A stretch of DNA of 64,000 nucleotides. It comes from Batkoa obscura. Taxonomy: Eukaryota > Entomophthoromycota > Entomophthoromycetes > Entomophthorales > Batkoaceae. Of the stretch, positions 17,675-30,200 are shown in pieces. The number at the start of each line of letters is the position of its first letter. Positions within the stretch are counted from its first letter, which is position 1. The translations under genes and the position numbers were made by a program. Under the pieces are notes generated by a model. The model was given only the letters and a program-made list of their open reading frames with translations, made no database searches and was not told the origin of the DNA. Location: contig JASVEC010000016.1 in NCBI GenBank assembly GCA_030770535.1, positions 682,001 to 746,000 on the forward strand, given 5' to 3'.

Positions 17675-20102
17675 ATGAAGAAAAAAAGATACAGTCAAGC
17701 TAAAGATAGTATGGTTATAGATTATTTGAAAAAAATTGATATAGATAAGACACCAATAGTTAATAAGGGGAGGCCAATGATTTTAGTTCAAAATAGAAAT
17801 GAAATGTATAAAAGAAATAGTGATGGACAAGATATTGAATCAAGTGCCTATAAATACCCTAAGGAAGTCAATAATGGAAAGTTGATTTATCGTATAGACT
17901 TGAATATGAAAGTTAGAGGAAACAAAGAAGATTCCGATGTTGAGGTGAATTTTACTTATAACCTTAAGTATTTAATTGCTAACTATGAACTCAGAAAAGA
18001 GAGACCAAACGTGTATTAAAAAAACTACACAAGAAGGGTTATCAGCATATGAACTTAAACGCTTAGAAACTATAAAGCAAAATCAGGCCATGCTAGCCTC
18101 ATTAAATTTAACCGGTAGTATACCATTAGAGCCACTTAAAAATCCACAACAATTGAATAAAAAAGAGCGAAAGCGAGATAAAAAAATCAAATTGCTACCA
18201 ATTAGGCAATCGAGAAGATTGAAAGGGTTAATACCGAGCGGAATCGAGCATAAAGCGGGAAAAAATGACGATAGTGTAAAGGAGAAGGATAACATTTTGT
18301 AGGATGGAAATCTTAAAAGCAGAAGCATGTCTTTGAGTTTGTTACATGGATTGTAGAAAAGCAAAAGTATTAAATCAGAGGAAGAACAAATGTATACGGA
18401 TATAGATTGTACTTATAATGCTAAATAATTAATTACTGACCATAAATTAGAAAGAAGAAAGTGTCACGGAAAATAGTGAAAAAGAAGAAAGCTATGAAGA
18501 GAGTGAGGAAGATTTGAATAAAATGAAAGAGGGTAGAATATCTGTATATGAAATCAGATGTTTAGAAACTATAAAGCAAAATCAGACCATGTTAGATTCT
18601 TTAAGTTTAACTAATAACTCATGATTAAGAGCATCTAAAGTCCAGAAACAACTGAAAAGAAAACTGAAAAATGATAAAATTCAAGTGGTACTGGTTAGAC
18701 ATTTAAAAAGATCAGAAGAATCGATGCAGAGTGGGATTAATTGTGTAGGGTTCAAGATAAACAAAAAGAACTGTACAAGGATGTTATGAAAGGTGATAAA
18801 TTTGAAGTTGAAAATATGTTTTTGAATTTTTTGAATAGATTGAATGAAAGCAAAAATATTAAGCATGAAGACAAAGGTGAAAACAAAGAAAAAAGCAATA
18901 AGCAAAAAGAAGAGAAATATGATAAATTCACTATTAAACAGTTACAAAACATCAACTGTATCAATTATGATTCATTAAAAGTATGTGAGGAAAGAATTTA
19001 TTGAATGAAATTTCATTTAAATAAGAAGGAGTATTATTTATTGTAGGAAGCCAAATAGAATAGATTAGTTTATTTGATACTAATTATTATGACAATTGAT
19101 TTAAAAATAAAGGATATGGGGATGTTTTTTTTGGCTTCATTATTTCTTCCATCTTTTAAGTGCTGTTTAAGCGGAAAAATTATTAGTAAAATTTTTGAAT
19201 ACAGAAGTACACCCCCATATATTCAAGGTTTAGAATATAACTACAAACCTCATTTGTATTGCTTTTAACTCGACCAAGGTGCCATTAGTGGAATTAAATT
19301 TCAACTAAGCCAAGAGTACTATTTGTTAACCTTAAGTTATGATAATACAGTTAAAAAAACGAATTCAAATTAGCAAAAAAGTATAGTTATATTTGATTGT
19401 CTAATGCTAAAGGACTTAATTTGTAGTTTTAAATGTGCAAAAATTAATAATAATTTAGCTTGTTTTTCTACTTTTAAAGGCACTATTTGGCTTCATGGTT
19501 TAAAAGAAGATAAAGTCTATATTTACAAATTCAATAATAATAAAACTGGTACTATTAGTTTGAATCTAGGACATGAACATATTTTTGCTACTGCTTTTTT
19601 AGATAAAAGGGCAAAAATTTATGGTAGTAGATATTTAAAGGATCGAACCCATTTATATGAAAATAAATCGTTATTAGGCATCACTTCAGCTCATTTTGAT
19701 TCCACTCGGAGTAAATTGGCTGCTACGTCATTAGATTGTATAGTCAAAACATTTAAACATCAGCGTAATAATAACAATAAGATAGTAATCATGAATTTTT
19801 CACCTACCATAACAATAAGACATAATTGTCGAGTAGCTGCACTTATTTCTATCTTTCAAGCTAAATTTCATCCAGATCCAAATTTAGTACAAAAAGTTAT
19901 TACAGTAGGTGATACTAGTAAGAATATTTGTTTTTATAATTCAATTGATGGTAAGGCATTGTTCAGGTTTGCTAATAAAGAGTTGATATCTCGCACATCA
20001 GCAGTTATCGAAAATCACCTAAAGTCAAGATTGGACAGTAATTTAATTCACAATCTTTTTGTAGTGAGAAATAATAAGCGGATGATTTTAACGCTTATAT
20101 AA
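17675..20102 (+). pseudogene. CMR1/WDR76-like WD40 gene, composite pseudogene (copy A)
   Basis: Homologous along its length to the open copies at 21.4-23.3 and 25.1-27.1 kb. The first part (17675-~18380) has exon 1 (MKKKRYSQAKDSMVIDYLKK...) and the start of exon 2 (LPIRQSRRLKG) up to an in-frame stop at 18300. From about 18440 the exon 2 start appears again (GAAGAAAGTGT..., then YEIRCLETIKQNQTMLDSL) but without its own exon 1, so two partial copies lie end to end, as after unequal crossing-over. A MITE at 19117-19217 splits the WD40 part. From 19404 the frame is open again for 232 residues and ends 28 residues short in similarity of the normal tail. Several stops and frameshifts elsewhere make it a pseudogene. 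Its 194 bp at 19791-19984 are identical to copy B. Confidence 0.85.
19117..19217 (+). mobile_element. MITE inside CMR1 pseudogene A
   Basis: TGGGGATGTTTTTTTTGGC at the left and ACACCCCCA at the right, flanked by TA. Copies B and C give the uninterrupted site (TTTAAAAATAAAGAATACATAG), so the insertion limits can be read directly. Confidence 0.9.
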
Positions 20103-21416
20103 AACATTAAAATTTGGTCTTGTTATTTAGATTTTTTTCGTATTCTTTTATAAGTTGAATGAATTTTATTAAATGTAGCCTCATCCTTTTTAAAAAAAAT
20201 GAACATTACTTTGTTTAAAACAAGAGCTCATTTTATACAAACTTTATATAATAAATACAATTGCACTAAATAACCCGTACGATATGCTTTTTATATACCT
20301 TTTTCAGAAATGCTAAAAATAAAAAAAATACATATATTAAGTAAATAGTGCAATTTTTATAACTATGTACTTGATTATAGACAAAAAGTTTAAGTCAAGT
20401 AAATAGTCATTTTGTTATTTATCTATAAATGAGTTTGTATTGTGCTTTATCATAAAGTGTGAATAAATATAAAATACAATCGTATTGAAAAAGACAATAT
20501 TAGGGTAGTTTCATAAGTTATATGAAACTTTTTGAATTGGCAGTGGTATCAGTTATTATGTCAATAAGTATCAAATTTCAACAAAAGTCTAGTTTCTTTC
20601 TAAATAATTTCTTTAATCACTATTTTTGGTCTTTGTTTTAAATTACAGGTTTATTGATGGGTTTTGTTTAATTTAATAGTAAATATCGTAGATGTTGTAA
20701 TATAAGTTAATTATTGAACTATGCTTAAAATTATAAGCAATTAAACCTATTATTTTTTAAAACTTTAAAATGATTAATATAACCTATAGAAATTATCTTG
20801 TATACTAAATTTCTTAATAGATTTTCATAAATAATTATAAGTCCTTCTTCAGCTAAAACAAGTTACAATAACAATCTTTTGCTTATATAACTTAAAATTT
20901 TAGTAATAATTATAACCCAGAGCATTCTGGTAATATTCTATAGCATAATTACTCGAAAGCTTAATGAGATGTATACCATCATATTAGTACATCCCTCCAA
21001 CTTTTACAGTGAATAGTGGTTATCTTGTTATTTTGAATTATCTAATTGAAAAGCCCAATCGAAAAATAAAAGTCGTTTTATAGCATTCTAAAATATTGTA
21101 AAACGTCAAGTTTTATCGTTTATTTCATTTCCGCTTCCATCATTGACAACGTTTTACTTTGACCTTTTATTTGCTAATTTACCAAATATGTAATCTTTAA
21201 TTCTCTTTATGCAAAATAATCCCATAAAAGTGTCTAATTAAAAAATTCCTCATAACTTCATCATTTTAATATCAATTATTTCAAAAGCACCAACAAATTA
21301 ATAATGAAAAAGCAATAAGGAAACCAACTCAAACAGAATGATCATAAGATAGTTTGAGGTGATTTCTTAAGAGAATAAATTAATATATAATAAAAGCCTT
21401 TGATTATTAAAAGTAA
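20103..21416. other. Spacer between CMR1 copies A and B
   Basis: No gene. The part at about 20.40-20.52 kb is similar to the spacer after copy B (about 23.72-23.85 kb; shared blocks GGTCATTTT/AGTCATTTT, GAGTTTGT.TTGTG, TTGAAAAAG), so the tandem duplication included flanking DNA. A partial ATACCTTTTTCAGAAA match to the 35-bp boxes lies at 20295. Decayed exon 1 of copy B (AATGAAAAAGC...GAATGATCATAAGATAG) is recognisable at about 21303-21350. Confidence 0.6.
21178..21230 (+). promoter_or_regulatory. Conserved upstream block of CMR1 copy B
   Basis: TTTACCAAATATGTAA ... CTTTATGCAAAATAATCCC, matching the blocks before copies A and C. Confidence 0.5.
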
Positions 21417-23261
21417 ATGGGAAATAAAAGAGATGACAGAAATAGTGGATCAGATGCCAATAGGTATCCGAAAAGAGCCAATACTAGGGGGGTATATTAT
21501 GGTGTTGATATTGAAGATATAGAAAATGAAAAATCTCCTGAAAAAAGTGGTATTAAATGGACGAATTATAGCGTTAATAGGGAGCTTGTGAGGATAAAAG
21601 GTAAAAATGAAGGAGAGATAATTGTGAAGGTAAATTTTTATAGTTCTATTTTGAGAAATTAAATACCAGTTTCAAATTAGGAGCAAAATAACGAGGAAGG
21701 ATATACCTCTTCAGAAAATGATTCTTATGGAAACGATTCTAACAAAAATAAGCCTAATTTAATCAAAGATACAAAAGCAGAATTATCAGCATATGAACTC
21801 AAAAGATTAGAAATTATTAAAAAAAATCAAGCTATGTTAGCTTCTTTGAATTTAGCGAATAATTTACTATTAGAGCCATTTAAAAACCAAAAACAATCGA
21901 AAAGGAAGGGGGAGAAGAAAGATAAAGTACTACCAGTTAGACAATCGAGTAGATTAAAGGGATTAGCACCAAATATATTCAAATATATGGGAGATAAAGC
22001 AAAAAAAAAAGAGAATAGTGCAGTCAATGAGGAAGATGATGTTCTCAAGGATGGTAAATTTGAAGTAAAAGATACGTATTATAGTTTAGTAGATGAATTG
22101 AAAGAAAATGATGTTAAAGAACGAGTGAAAGTGGAAATCAGGGAAGAAAGTGATGAAAAGGGAGAGAAAAGAATTATTACTAATCAATTAGAAAACATCA
22201 AATGTATTACTTATAGAGCATTAAAAGTATGTGATGATTTTATTCATTGTGCACAATTTCATTCAAATAAAGAAAAAGTGCTATTAAGTGTAGGAAGTAA
22301 AGTGGGAGAGGTTAGTTTATTAGATGCTAGTTATTATGTCAATCGATTTAAAAATAAAGAATACATAGAGGATTTAGAATATGATTATGAAGCTCACTTA
22401 CATCGATTTCGACCACATTATCATACCATCAGTGGACTTAAGTTTCAACCGAATCAAGAACATTGTCTTCTGACTTGTAGCTACGATAATACCATTAAAA
22501 AAATGGACTTAAATCAACAAGAGAGTATAACAACTTTTAATTATTTAAATGATATGGATTCAATTTGTAGTTTAGATATTCAAAAATTTAACAATAATTT
22601 AGCCTATTTTTCTACTTTCGGGGGTAACGTTGGGCTTCACGATTTAAGAGAATATAAATCAGCAACCCACAAGTTGACAGATTCAAAAATTAGCACTATT
22701 AGTTTAAATCCAAAATATGAACACATTTTTGCTACTGCTTCAGCAGATAAAACAGTAAAAATTTATGATAGCAGATATTTAAGTGAAAAAAGATATTTAT
22801 ATCAAAGTAAATTATCATCATTAGTTTCTTCAGCTCATTTTGATCCTACAGGAAAGAAGTTAGTGACTACTTCATTTGAAAATTCAATTAAAGTATTTGA
22901 TTATCACCAAAATAATGCTAATCATAATAATAAATCAACGGATATGAATATGAATTTTTCACCTACCATAACAATAAGACATAATTGTCGAGTAGCTGCA
23001 CTTATTTCTATCTTTCAAGCTAAATTTCATCCAGATCCAAATTTAGTACAAAAAGTTATTACAGTAGGTGATACTAGTAAGAATATTTGTTTTTATAATT
23101 CAATTGATGGTAAGGCATTGTTCAGGTTTGCTAATAAAGAGTTAATATCTGCTACACCAGCAGTTATCGAATATCATCCAAAAGTTCGATTTTATAATAA
23201 TTACATTGGTAATCTTTTGGCTGCTGGAGTTGGTAAGGGGAGAATTCTTATGTTTATGTAA
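21417..23261 (+). CDS. CMR1/WDR76-like WD40 protein, copy B (shortened N-terminus)
   Basis: Exons 21417-21629 and 21681-23261 join in phase 0, giving about 597 residues. The N-terminal basic part has RYPKRANTRGVYYGVD, then a charged linker, YELKRLEIIKKNQAMLASL and LPVRQSSRLKGL, the hallmark just before the propeller in Cmr1/WDR76 proteins. The C-terminal ~380 residues form a seven-bladed WD40 propeller (HTISGLKFQPNQEHCLLTCS, YEHIFATASADKTVKIYDSR). Yeast Cmr1 binds DNA and marks sites of replication stress. Unlike copies A and C it lacks the first ~40 residues, including the ITDYFKK-like motif; the matching DNA upstream is decayed, so this start is a secondary one. It is a mosaic: 22254-22547 is identical to copy C and 22950-23143 to copy A. 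Possibly functional. Confidence 0.8.
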
Positions 23262-23370
23262 AATAATAAGTTCTGGCTTGTTGTATTTCTTTTAATTGGT
23301 GCTTGTGACATTTTTTAAGTTGAACATATTTTATTAAATTATAGCATCTTAAGTTTTTTAAATGAGCAAA

Positions 23371-23470
23371 TAGTGATGTTTTTTTTGTTTCATTACTTTT
23401 TCCATCTTTTAAGCGCTATTTGAGTGGAAAAATTGTTAGTAAAATTCTTAAATACAAAAATACATCCCCA
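23371..23470 (+). mobile_element. MITE downstream of CMR1 copy B
   Basis: Worn left end (TAGTGATGTT), then the consensus TTCATTACTTTTTCCATC and TTTTAAGCGCTATTTGAGTGG. Right end ACATCCCCA. The inner part is among the closest to consensus. Confidence 0.85.
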
Positions 23471-25002
23471 AATACTGCTTTTGTCCCAAAATAAGTATTT
23501 TTTTAAATGCTTTATATAGCCAAATATAAAAAAGGATTATAATTGCACTAAATAAACAGCACAGGTACTTTTTATAACATAACGAAAACGATGCAAAGAA
23601 TTGGAGTACAAAAAATGGAAAGGATTGATTTTAGATCAATTGTTGCAAATAATATAGTTATTAAGTAAATAATATAGTTTTTTAGTTATTTTATACTTGA
23701 TCATGAATTTAAATTCAGGTGAAATAAATGGTCATTTTATCATATGTTTCTGGTTGAGTTTGTGTTGTGTTTTGGTAATAAATTGTAAATAAACATAAAC
23801 TAAAGTTGCATTGAAAAAGGCCAATGTCAAAATAACTCATAAACTATTGTCAAAGCCATTAATTAAATTTACTACTTTTCAAAATCTAAAGCTACAATCA
23901 AATAGGATTTAATAGAAGTTGAATGCATTTTAGGAAGTGATATAAACAAAGCTAATGTTAAGTCATCACTGACTTCAATGATATATATATCAAGTATGAA
24001 TATAAAATGTAGTAAATTAATCCATTTTATATTCATATAGAGTATATAAGCAATTAGATCCTCTCCCTTTGGGATTTCTCTTCATTGGTAATTTCTTCAC
24101 TCATTTTCTGAAATAAAGTATGCTTTTAAGCCTGGTTAGTTTACCTGAATATATAGTTTTTATCCCATATTTGTTTAAGATGACCTTATAGTTTCCCGCT
24201 TCAGTCAATCAAGGATTAGGCTTATCTTACCTTATGTTGATTTATTAGTTGATATATCGTTGGGCTTAAGAATATTAAAACCCTTTTAATCTACATATAC
24301 AGATCTGTCAGTTATTAATGTAAGGTTTTGGACTAATGTTATTATCAAAAATTATATTAATATATACTGAATATCAGCGAAAGTTTCAACATTAATCCAT
24401 AAATAATTTTATCAGCTACCATTTCCGATTTTATTTTAAACTACAAATTTACTAATGAACTTTACTTGATATATTAACGTATAATTAAATATCATAATAT
24501 AGTCCAATAGTTAAGCTAAAGCTTTGGTGCAATCACCAATTAAGTCCTAAAGTTACTATGACCTTCCAAAAGCTACAGCAACATAATTAGATCCAAATAA
24601 ATTTATATTATGAAACTCTCAATTTATCTTCATAATTGACTATAATTCAAAATTTTTCTGACTATATTTAGTTTTTCAAATATAAATTTTATTTGTATAA
24701 TTTAATTTCGCTAATATCCATGGTTGGAGAGAGTTCTTTTAGTAATATTGTATAGTGTCTATTTCAGCGTATAGGAAGGTATATTGTTGTCAATAGCAAT
24801 ATACCTTTTTGCATATATGTAGAATGGTAATTGTTTTGTCTTTTGGCATATTTCAAGTAATCACTAAGGTACGAAACCAGATTCAGAGTAATAATCCTAA
24901 TTTAGTTTTAATCGATTGAATATACATCAGTCATACTTACTATTTTACTTACTAACAATTCCTATTTCACTCTCATTAATACTTTCATTCTTTATCAACT
25001 AA

Positions 25003-25060
25003 TTTGCCAAATATGTAAGCCTAATTTCTATATTTCTATGCAAAATAAGTCCCATAAAAA
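25003..25060 (+). promoter_or_regulatory. Conserved upstream block of CMR1 copy C
   Basis: TTTGCCAAATATGTAAGCC ... TCTATGCAAAATAAGTCCCATAAAA, matching the blocks before copies A and B. Confidence 0.5.
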
Positions 25061-25127
25061 AATTTCGATCAAAATCAAAAACTCTCATAATTCCATCATT
25101 TAATTTCTTAAAGCATCAAATAAACTA

Positions 25128-27050
25128 ATGAAAAAAAACATGAAGCCCAAAGGCAGTATGATCACAGACTATTTTAAAAAAATTGATAAAAATAAAACAC
25201 CAATGGCTAATAAAGGAAAACCAGTGATTTTAATTGGAAATGGAGACAAAACTAATAAAAGAAATGGAGACAGAAAGGTTGATGAATCAGCTACTAATAG
25301 GTATCCAAAAAGAAAGAGCGCTAGAAGAGTTAATTATAAGGTTGATGTGAAAGATAAAGGGATCAGAAAAGAAGAAGCAGAAATAGATGTTAAGGTAAGT
25401 TGTATATATAACTTTAAATAACCAAATAACTAAATAACCAAATAACTAAATAACTAAATCTAATTCATAAACTAGCGAGAAGAAAGTGTTGAAGAAAATA
25501 GTGAAGAAGAAAATAGTTTTAGCGAAAGCGAACCCATAATAAAAAAAGATAACCAAGGGGGGTTATCAGCATATGAACTCAAACGATTAGAAACTATAAA
25601 ACAAAACCAAGCTATGTTAGCTTCCTTAAATCTCACAAATAATATTTTACTAGAACCATTTAAAATTCAACAATTAAAAGAGAAGGAGAAAAAGAAAAAG
25701 AAAGCTAAAGTAGAAAAAATAGAAAAACGAGTATTACCAGTTAGGCAATCAAGAAGGTTAAAAGGATTAACGCCCAGTAGTATTGAGGACAAAAAAGTTA
25801 AAATAGAGAGAAGAGAAGAAAGAGTTTACGAAGAGGATAGGGATGTACCAGAAGATGGTAAATTTGAAGTCAAAGATACATTTTTAAGTTTGCTGGATGG
25901 ATTAAACGAAAATGAAGATGTAAAGCAAGAGATGAAAGAAGAAATTAAACAAGAAAATAATGAAATAATAGACGACAATACATTTATTACTAACCAATTA
26001 CAAAATATTAAATGTATTACTCATAGAGCATTAAAAGTATGTGATGAAAGAATTTATCGTATGCAATTTCATTCAAATAAAGAAAAAGTGCTATTAAGTG
26101 TAGGAAGTAAAGTGGGAGAGGTTAGTTTATTAGATGCTAGTTATTATGTCAATCGATTTAAAAATAAAGAATACATAGAGGATTTAGAATATGATTATGA
26201 AGCTCACTTACATCGATTTCGACCACATTATCATACCATCAGTGGACTTAAGTTTCAACCGAATCAAGAACATTGTCTTCTGACTTGTAGCTACGATAAT
26301 ACCATTAAAAAAATGGACTTAAATCAACAAGAGAGTATAACAACTTTTAATTATTTAGAAAGTAAAGATCTGATTTGTAGTTTAGATATAAATAAACATG
26401 ATATTAATTTAGCCTATTTTTCAACTATCAATGGTAACATTGGACTTCATGATTTAAGAGATGACAAAGCAAAAATACATAAATTAAGTAATAAAAAGAT
26501 AGGAACTATTAGTTTAAATCCAAAATATGAACACATATTTGCTACGGCTTCATTAGATAGAACTGTTAAAATTTATGATAGTAGATATTTGAATGAGGGT
26601 AATTATCTTTATCAAGACGAGCTAAGTCTGTCCGTTTCTTCAGCTCATTTTGATCCTACAGGAAAGAAGTTAGTGACCACATCCTTTGAAAATACAATTA
26701 AAGTATATGAATATAATAATAATAATAATCCAACAAACATGGATTTTTCGCCCAATACAAGAATTCATCATAACTGCCGAACTGGTCGATTTGTTACTAT
26801 ATTTCAAGCTAAATTTCATCCCGATCCTATAATTGGACATCAAGTTATTACAATAGGTGATATGGAAAGAAAGATTTGTTTTTATAATTCAATAAATAGT
26901 AAACCATTGGTTAGATTTGCTAATAAGGAATTGATATCAGCTATACCTGCTGTGGTGGAATATCATCCTAAAGTGAGATTGAGAGATAGTTTTATGGGTA
27001 ATTTATTGGCCACAGGAAATAATGGTGGGAAGATATTAATGTTGATGTAA
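25128..27050 (+). CDS. CMR1/WDR76-like WD40 protein, copy C (most complete)
   Basis: Exons 25128-25394 and 25476-27050 join in phase 0 to 613 residues. Near the N-terminus is KGSMITDYFKKIDK, a PCNA-box-like motif (I-x-x-Y/F-F) without the leading Gln, followed by basic NRYPKRKSARRVNYKVD. Next come an acidic Glu-rich piece, YELKRLETIKQNQAMLASL, and LPVRQSRRLKGLTP. The WD40 propeller (about residues 230-613) contains HTISGLKFQPNQEHCLLTCS and YEHIFATASLDRTVKIYDSR. Family knowledge: Cmr1/WDR76 proteins bind chromatin, respond to DNA damage and can act as substrate receptors for ubiquitin ligases. Last of three tandem copies and the only one with an intact N-terminus. The adjacent downstream gene is the ubiquitin E1, about 215 bp away on the same strand, probably by chance. 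Confidence 0.88.
25416..25459. repeat. 8-bp tandem repeat in the intron of CMR1 copy C
   Basis: Units AAATAACC/AAATAACT repeat about five times within the intron 25395-25475. The corresponding introns of copies A and B lack it. Confidence 0.8.
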
Positions 27051-27264
27051 TTTGATTTTATGGTTTTTTAAGGGATTAAAGTTTGGGCTTTTATTTTTTG
27101 AGATTTGATTTTTGAAATTTTTTAAAATTGATTTGATTTTTGATTGTTTTAAATGACTAAAAGTGAAGTTGAATTATGACCTCATCCATTTTAAATGAAA
27201 AGAATAATAATGCCTAAATTAAATTTCCAATTTATTTTTTTATTTCTTATTTTTATAGTTTCAA

Positions 27265-30200
27265 ATGAATACAGCAGACTTATTAAATGAAGATATTGAT
27301 TTGGATTATTATTCAAGACAAATGTAACTTCTAGTACTTATTTTTAAATAATAATGATAATTATTTTTCTATTAAAGTTATGTTTATGGACTTGAAGGTC
27401 AAAAAAAATTAGCTACAAATAAAGTATTAATATTTGGCTTAAACGGACTTGGTTTAGAAGTAGCTAAAAATTTGATACTATCTGGAGTGGGTAGTGTTTC
27501 TATCTTTGATGATAAACGAGTTACTATTGATGATTTGAGTTCACAAGTAAGTTTTTTATGGAAGAATTATAGTAAGATAAAATGTTTAATTTGGCTCATG
27601 ATGTTAGTATTTTTTAACAGAAGATGATATTGGGAAATTCAGAGCTCAATGTTCTATTGATAAATTAAAACAGCTAAATTCAAGAGTTAGAGTTAATTTA
27701 TTAGATAAAGAACCAGAAAATAAAGATTTGGAAGACTATCAAGTAAATGGTTTATAGTTTTTATAATAATTATAGTAGTTTATTAATTATTTTATTTTGT
27801 TTTATAGAGTATAGTACTAAGTGAAGTAACATTAGATAAGCAAATTTATTTTAATGAACATTGCCGTGTTCATAATATTCAATTCATTAATGTTGATGTC
27901 CACGGTTTATTTGGGTAAGTTTATATTATGCGAATAAGTCCAAATTCAAGCTTATTGATGAGTTTTTTTATTACAATAAAGTCAATTATTTATTGACTTT
28001 GGACCCGAATTTATTACCCATGATAAAGATGGAGAACCTCTTGAAAAAGGATTAATTGAAAATATTAGTAAAGTAAATATAGAAATAATAAATCATTTTG
28101 TTGTTATTTGTTATTATTGTACTATGATAATAAAACGACAATAATCATATTAGATTGTAATACTTTTGTTTTTTAGGGAGATGATGGAATCGTATTATGT
28201 TTAGAAGAAAATCGACATAATTTAACAGATGACGATTTAGTACAAATTCGAGATGTACAGGGAATGATTGAATTAAATGATATTTCAAGTTTAAAAATTA
28301 AAGTTCATTCACCATTTGAATTTAGTATTGGAAGTACTAATAGCTATTCAGATTATATATCTGGTGGATCATTTATTCAAATTAAACAAGCAACTAAAGT
28401 AGAATTTGTAAATAAGTTTTTTATTATTTAGCATATTTCTATAGAATAATCAATTAACTTATTATTTTTTATTTATTTAGAAAAGTTTAAAACAAAATTT
28501 AAAGGAGCCCAATTTATTAATTAATGAAGATTATCTGAAAGAAAAATATATTAATCTTCATATCGCTTTTTATGGATTAAATTGTTTTATTCAATCTCAT
28601 TTAGAAGTTAAAGATGATATCAAAGGATTAGAAGATTATTTAAGTATTTGTATTAAATTCAAAGAAGAAAATTTTAATGAAGTAAATATTATTATTTTAT
28701 ATCCTTATTATTTTAAATAATTTTATTAACATATCTTTCATTTTAAAATAGATTAAATTAAATTATGATTTATTAAATAAAGTATTTCATCAATCTCAAC
28801 TTAATTTGATGCCCATGGCCGCTCTATTTGGTGGTTTAGCTGCTCAAGAAGTTATCAAAGTAAGTAGATTAATTTTAATTAGAGAATACTAATAATGATA
28901 ACCTACTTTTGTATTTATTTTTATATTTAACAGGGATTGATTTGTAAATTTACGCCAATTAATCAACTATTTTACTTTGATTCTATTCATGAATTAATTG
29001 ATGATAATAATAACAATTCCAATGAAAACGATACGGAAGATACAAATATTGAAGAGGTAAATAATAGTAATATATAATATGCAATATATTAGATTAATAT
29101 ATATAATATAATATATCAATATTAGGAATCAGAAAATAGATATTCATCCCAGATCAAACTATTGGGAAAAGAAATACAAAGTAAATTAAATAAAGAAAAT
29201 GTATTTTTAGTTGGTATGGGAGCAATTGGTAATGAAATATTGAAAAATTTAATAATGATGGGAGTTGGAAGTGAAGGGCAATTACATATTACCGACTCTG
29301 ATATAATTGAAAAATCAAATTTAAATCGACAATTATTAACACAAGAAAAAGATATCAATTTCAATAAATCAATAATTGCATGTCAATCTGTACTAAATAT
29401 TAATCAAAATTATCAAGGCCATTTAAAAGCATACAATTTGAAATTAGATAATAATTTAATGAGTGAAATGGAATTTAATGATTCATTTTATTCGAAATTA
29501 AATACTGTATTTAGTAATTTAGATAATATGAAAACTAGAAGATTTCTAGATAATAAATGTATCAATCATTTATTACCCATGTTGGATTCAGCTACTTTAG
29601 GTATTTTAGTTATAATATGATATTCTATAATGTACGATTTTATAATATTTTGTCAGGTAATAAAGGAAGCACACAATTAATTTTACCTAATTTATCAGAA
29701 TCGTTTTCTTATTCTTCGGATCCAATTTCAAAAAGTATACCAATGTGTACATTAAAACATTTTCCATATCAAATTGAACATACAATTCAAGTAAAATAAC
29801 AAATTAGTTTAATTAATTATTATAAATTAAATATTAATGAATTATTAATAGTGGGCTAAAGATTTATATAAAGAAAAATATCAACAAAATATTAATTATT
29901 GTCGAGGATATTTGAAAGATGAAAAATATATTATGAAAATGAAAAGCAAAAAAAACATAAGTAAACAAATGATTATGGTATTAAATGAATATTTAAATAC
30001 ATTTTTACCAAAAAATTATTTGGACTGTATTAAATGGGCACGATTTTTATTTGAGGATTTATTTGTTAATCAAATTAAACAATTATTATTTAATTTTCCA
30101 ATGGACGCCTTAAGTTCAGATAACAAATCAAAGTTTTGGAGTCCACCAAAAAAATGTCCCACTCCTCTTCATTTTACAATTCATAATGTAAACTATTTTT

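Larger units (their letters stand above)
23262..25127. other. Spacer between CMR1 copies B and C
   Basis: About 1.9 kb without a gene. It holds one MITE (23371-23470), the duplicated tail segment mentioned for the previous spacer, and the conserved promoter block near its right end. Confidence 0.6.

Noticed and set aside
18681-18964. Minus-strand Phe/Leu-rich frames in the CMR1 pseudogene
   Set aside because: Antisense of the charged linker of the pseudogene.
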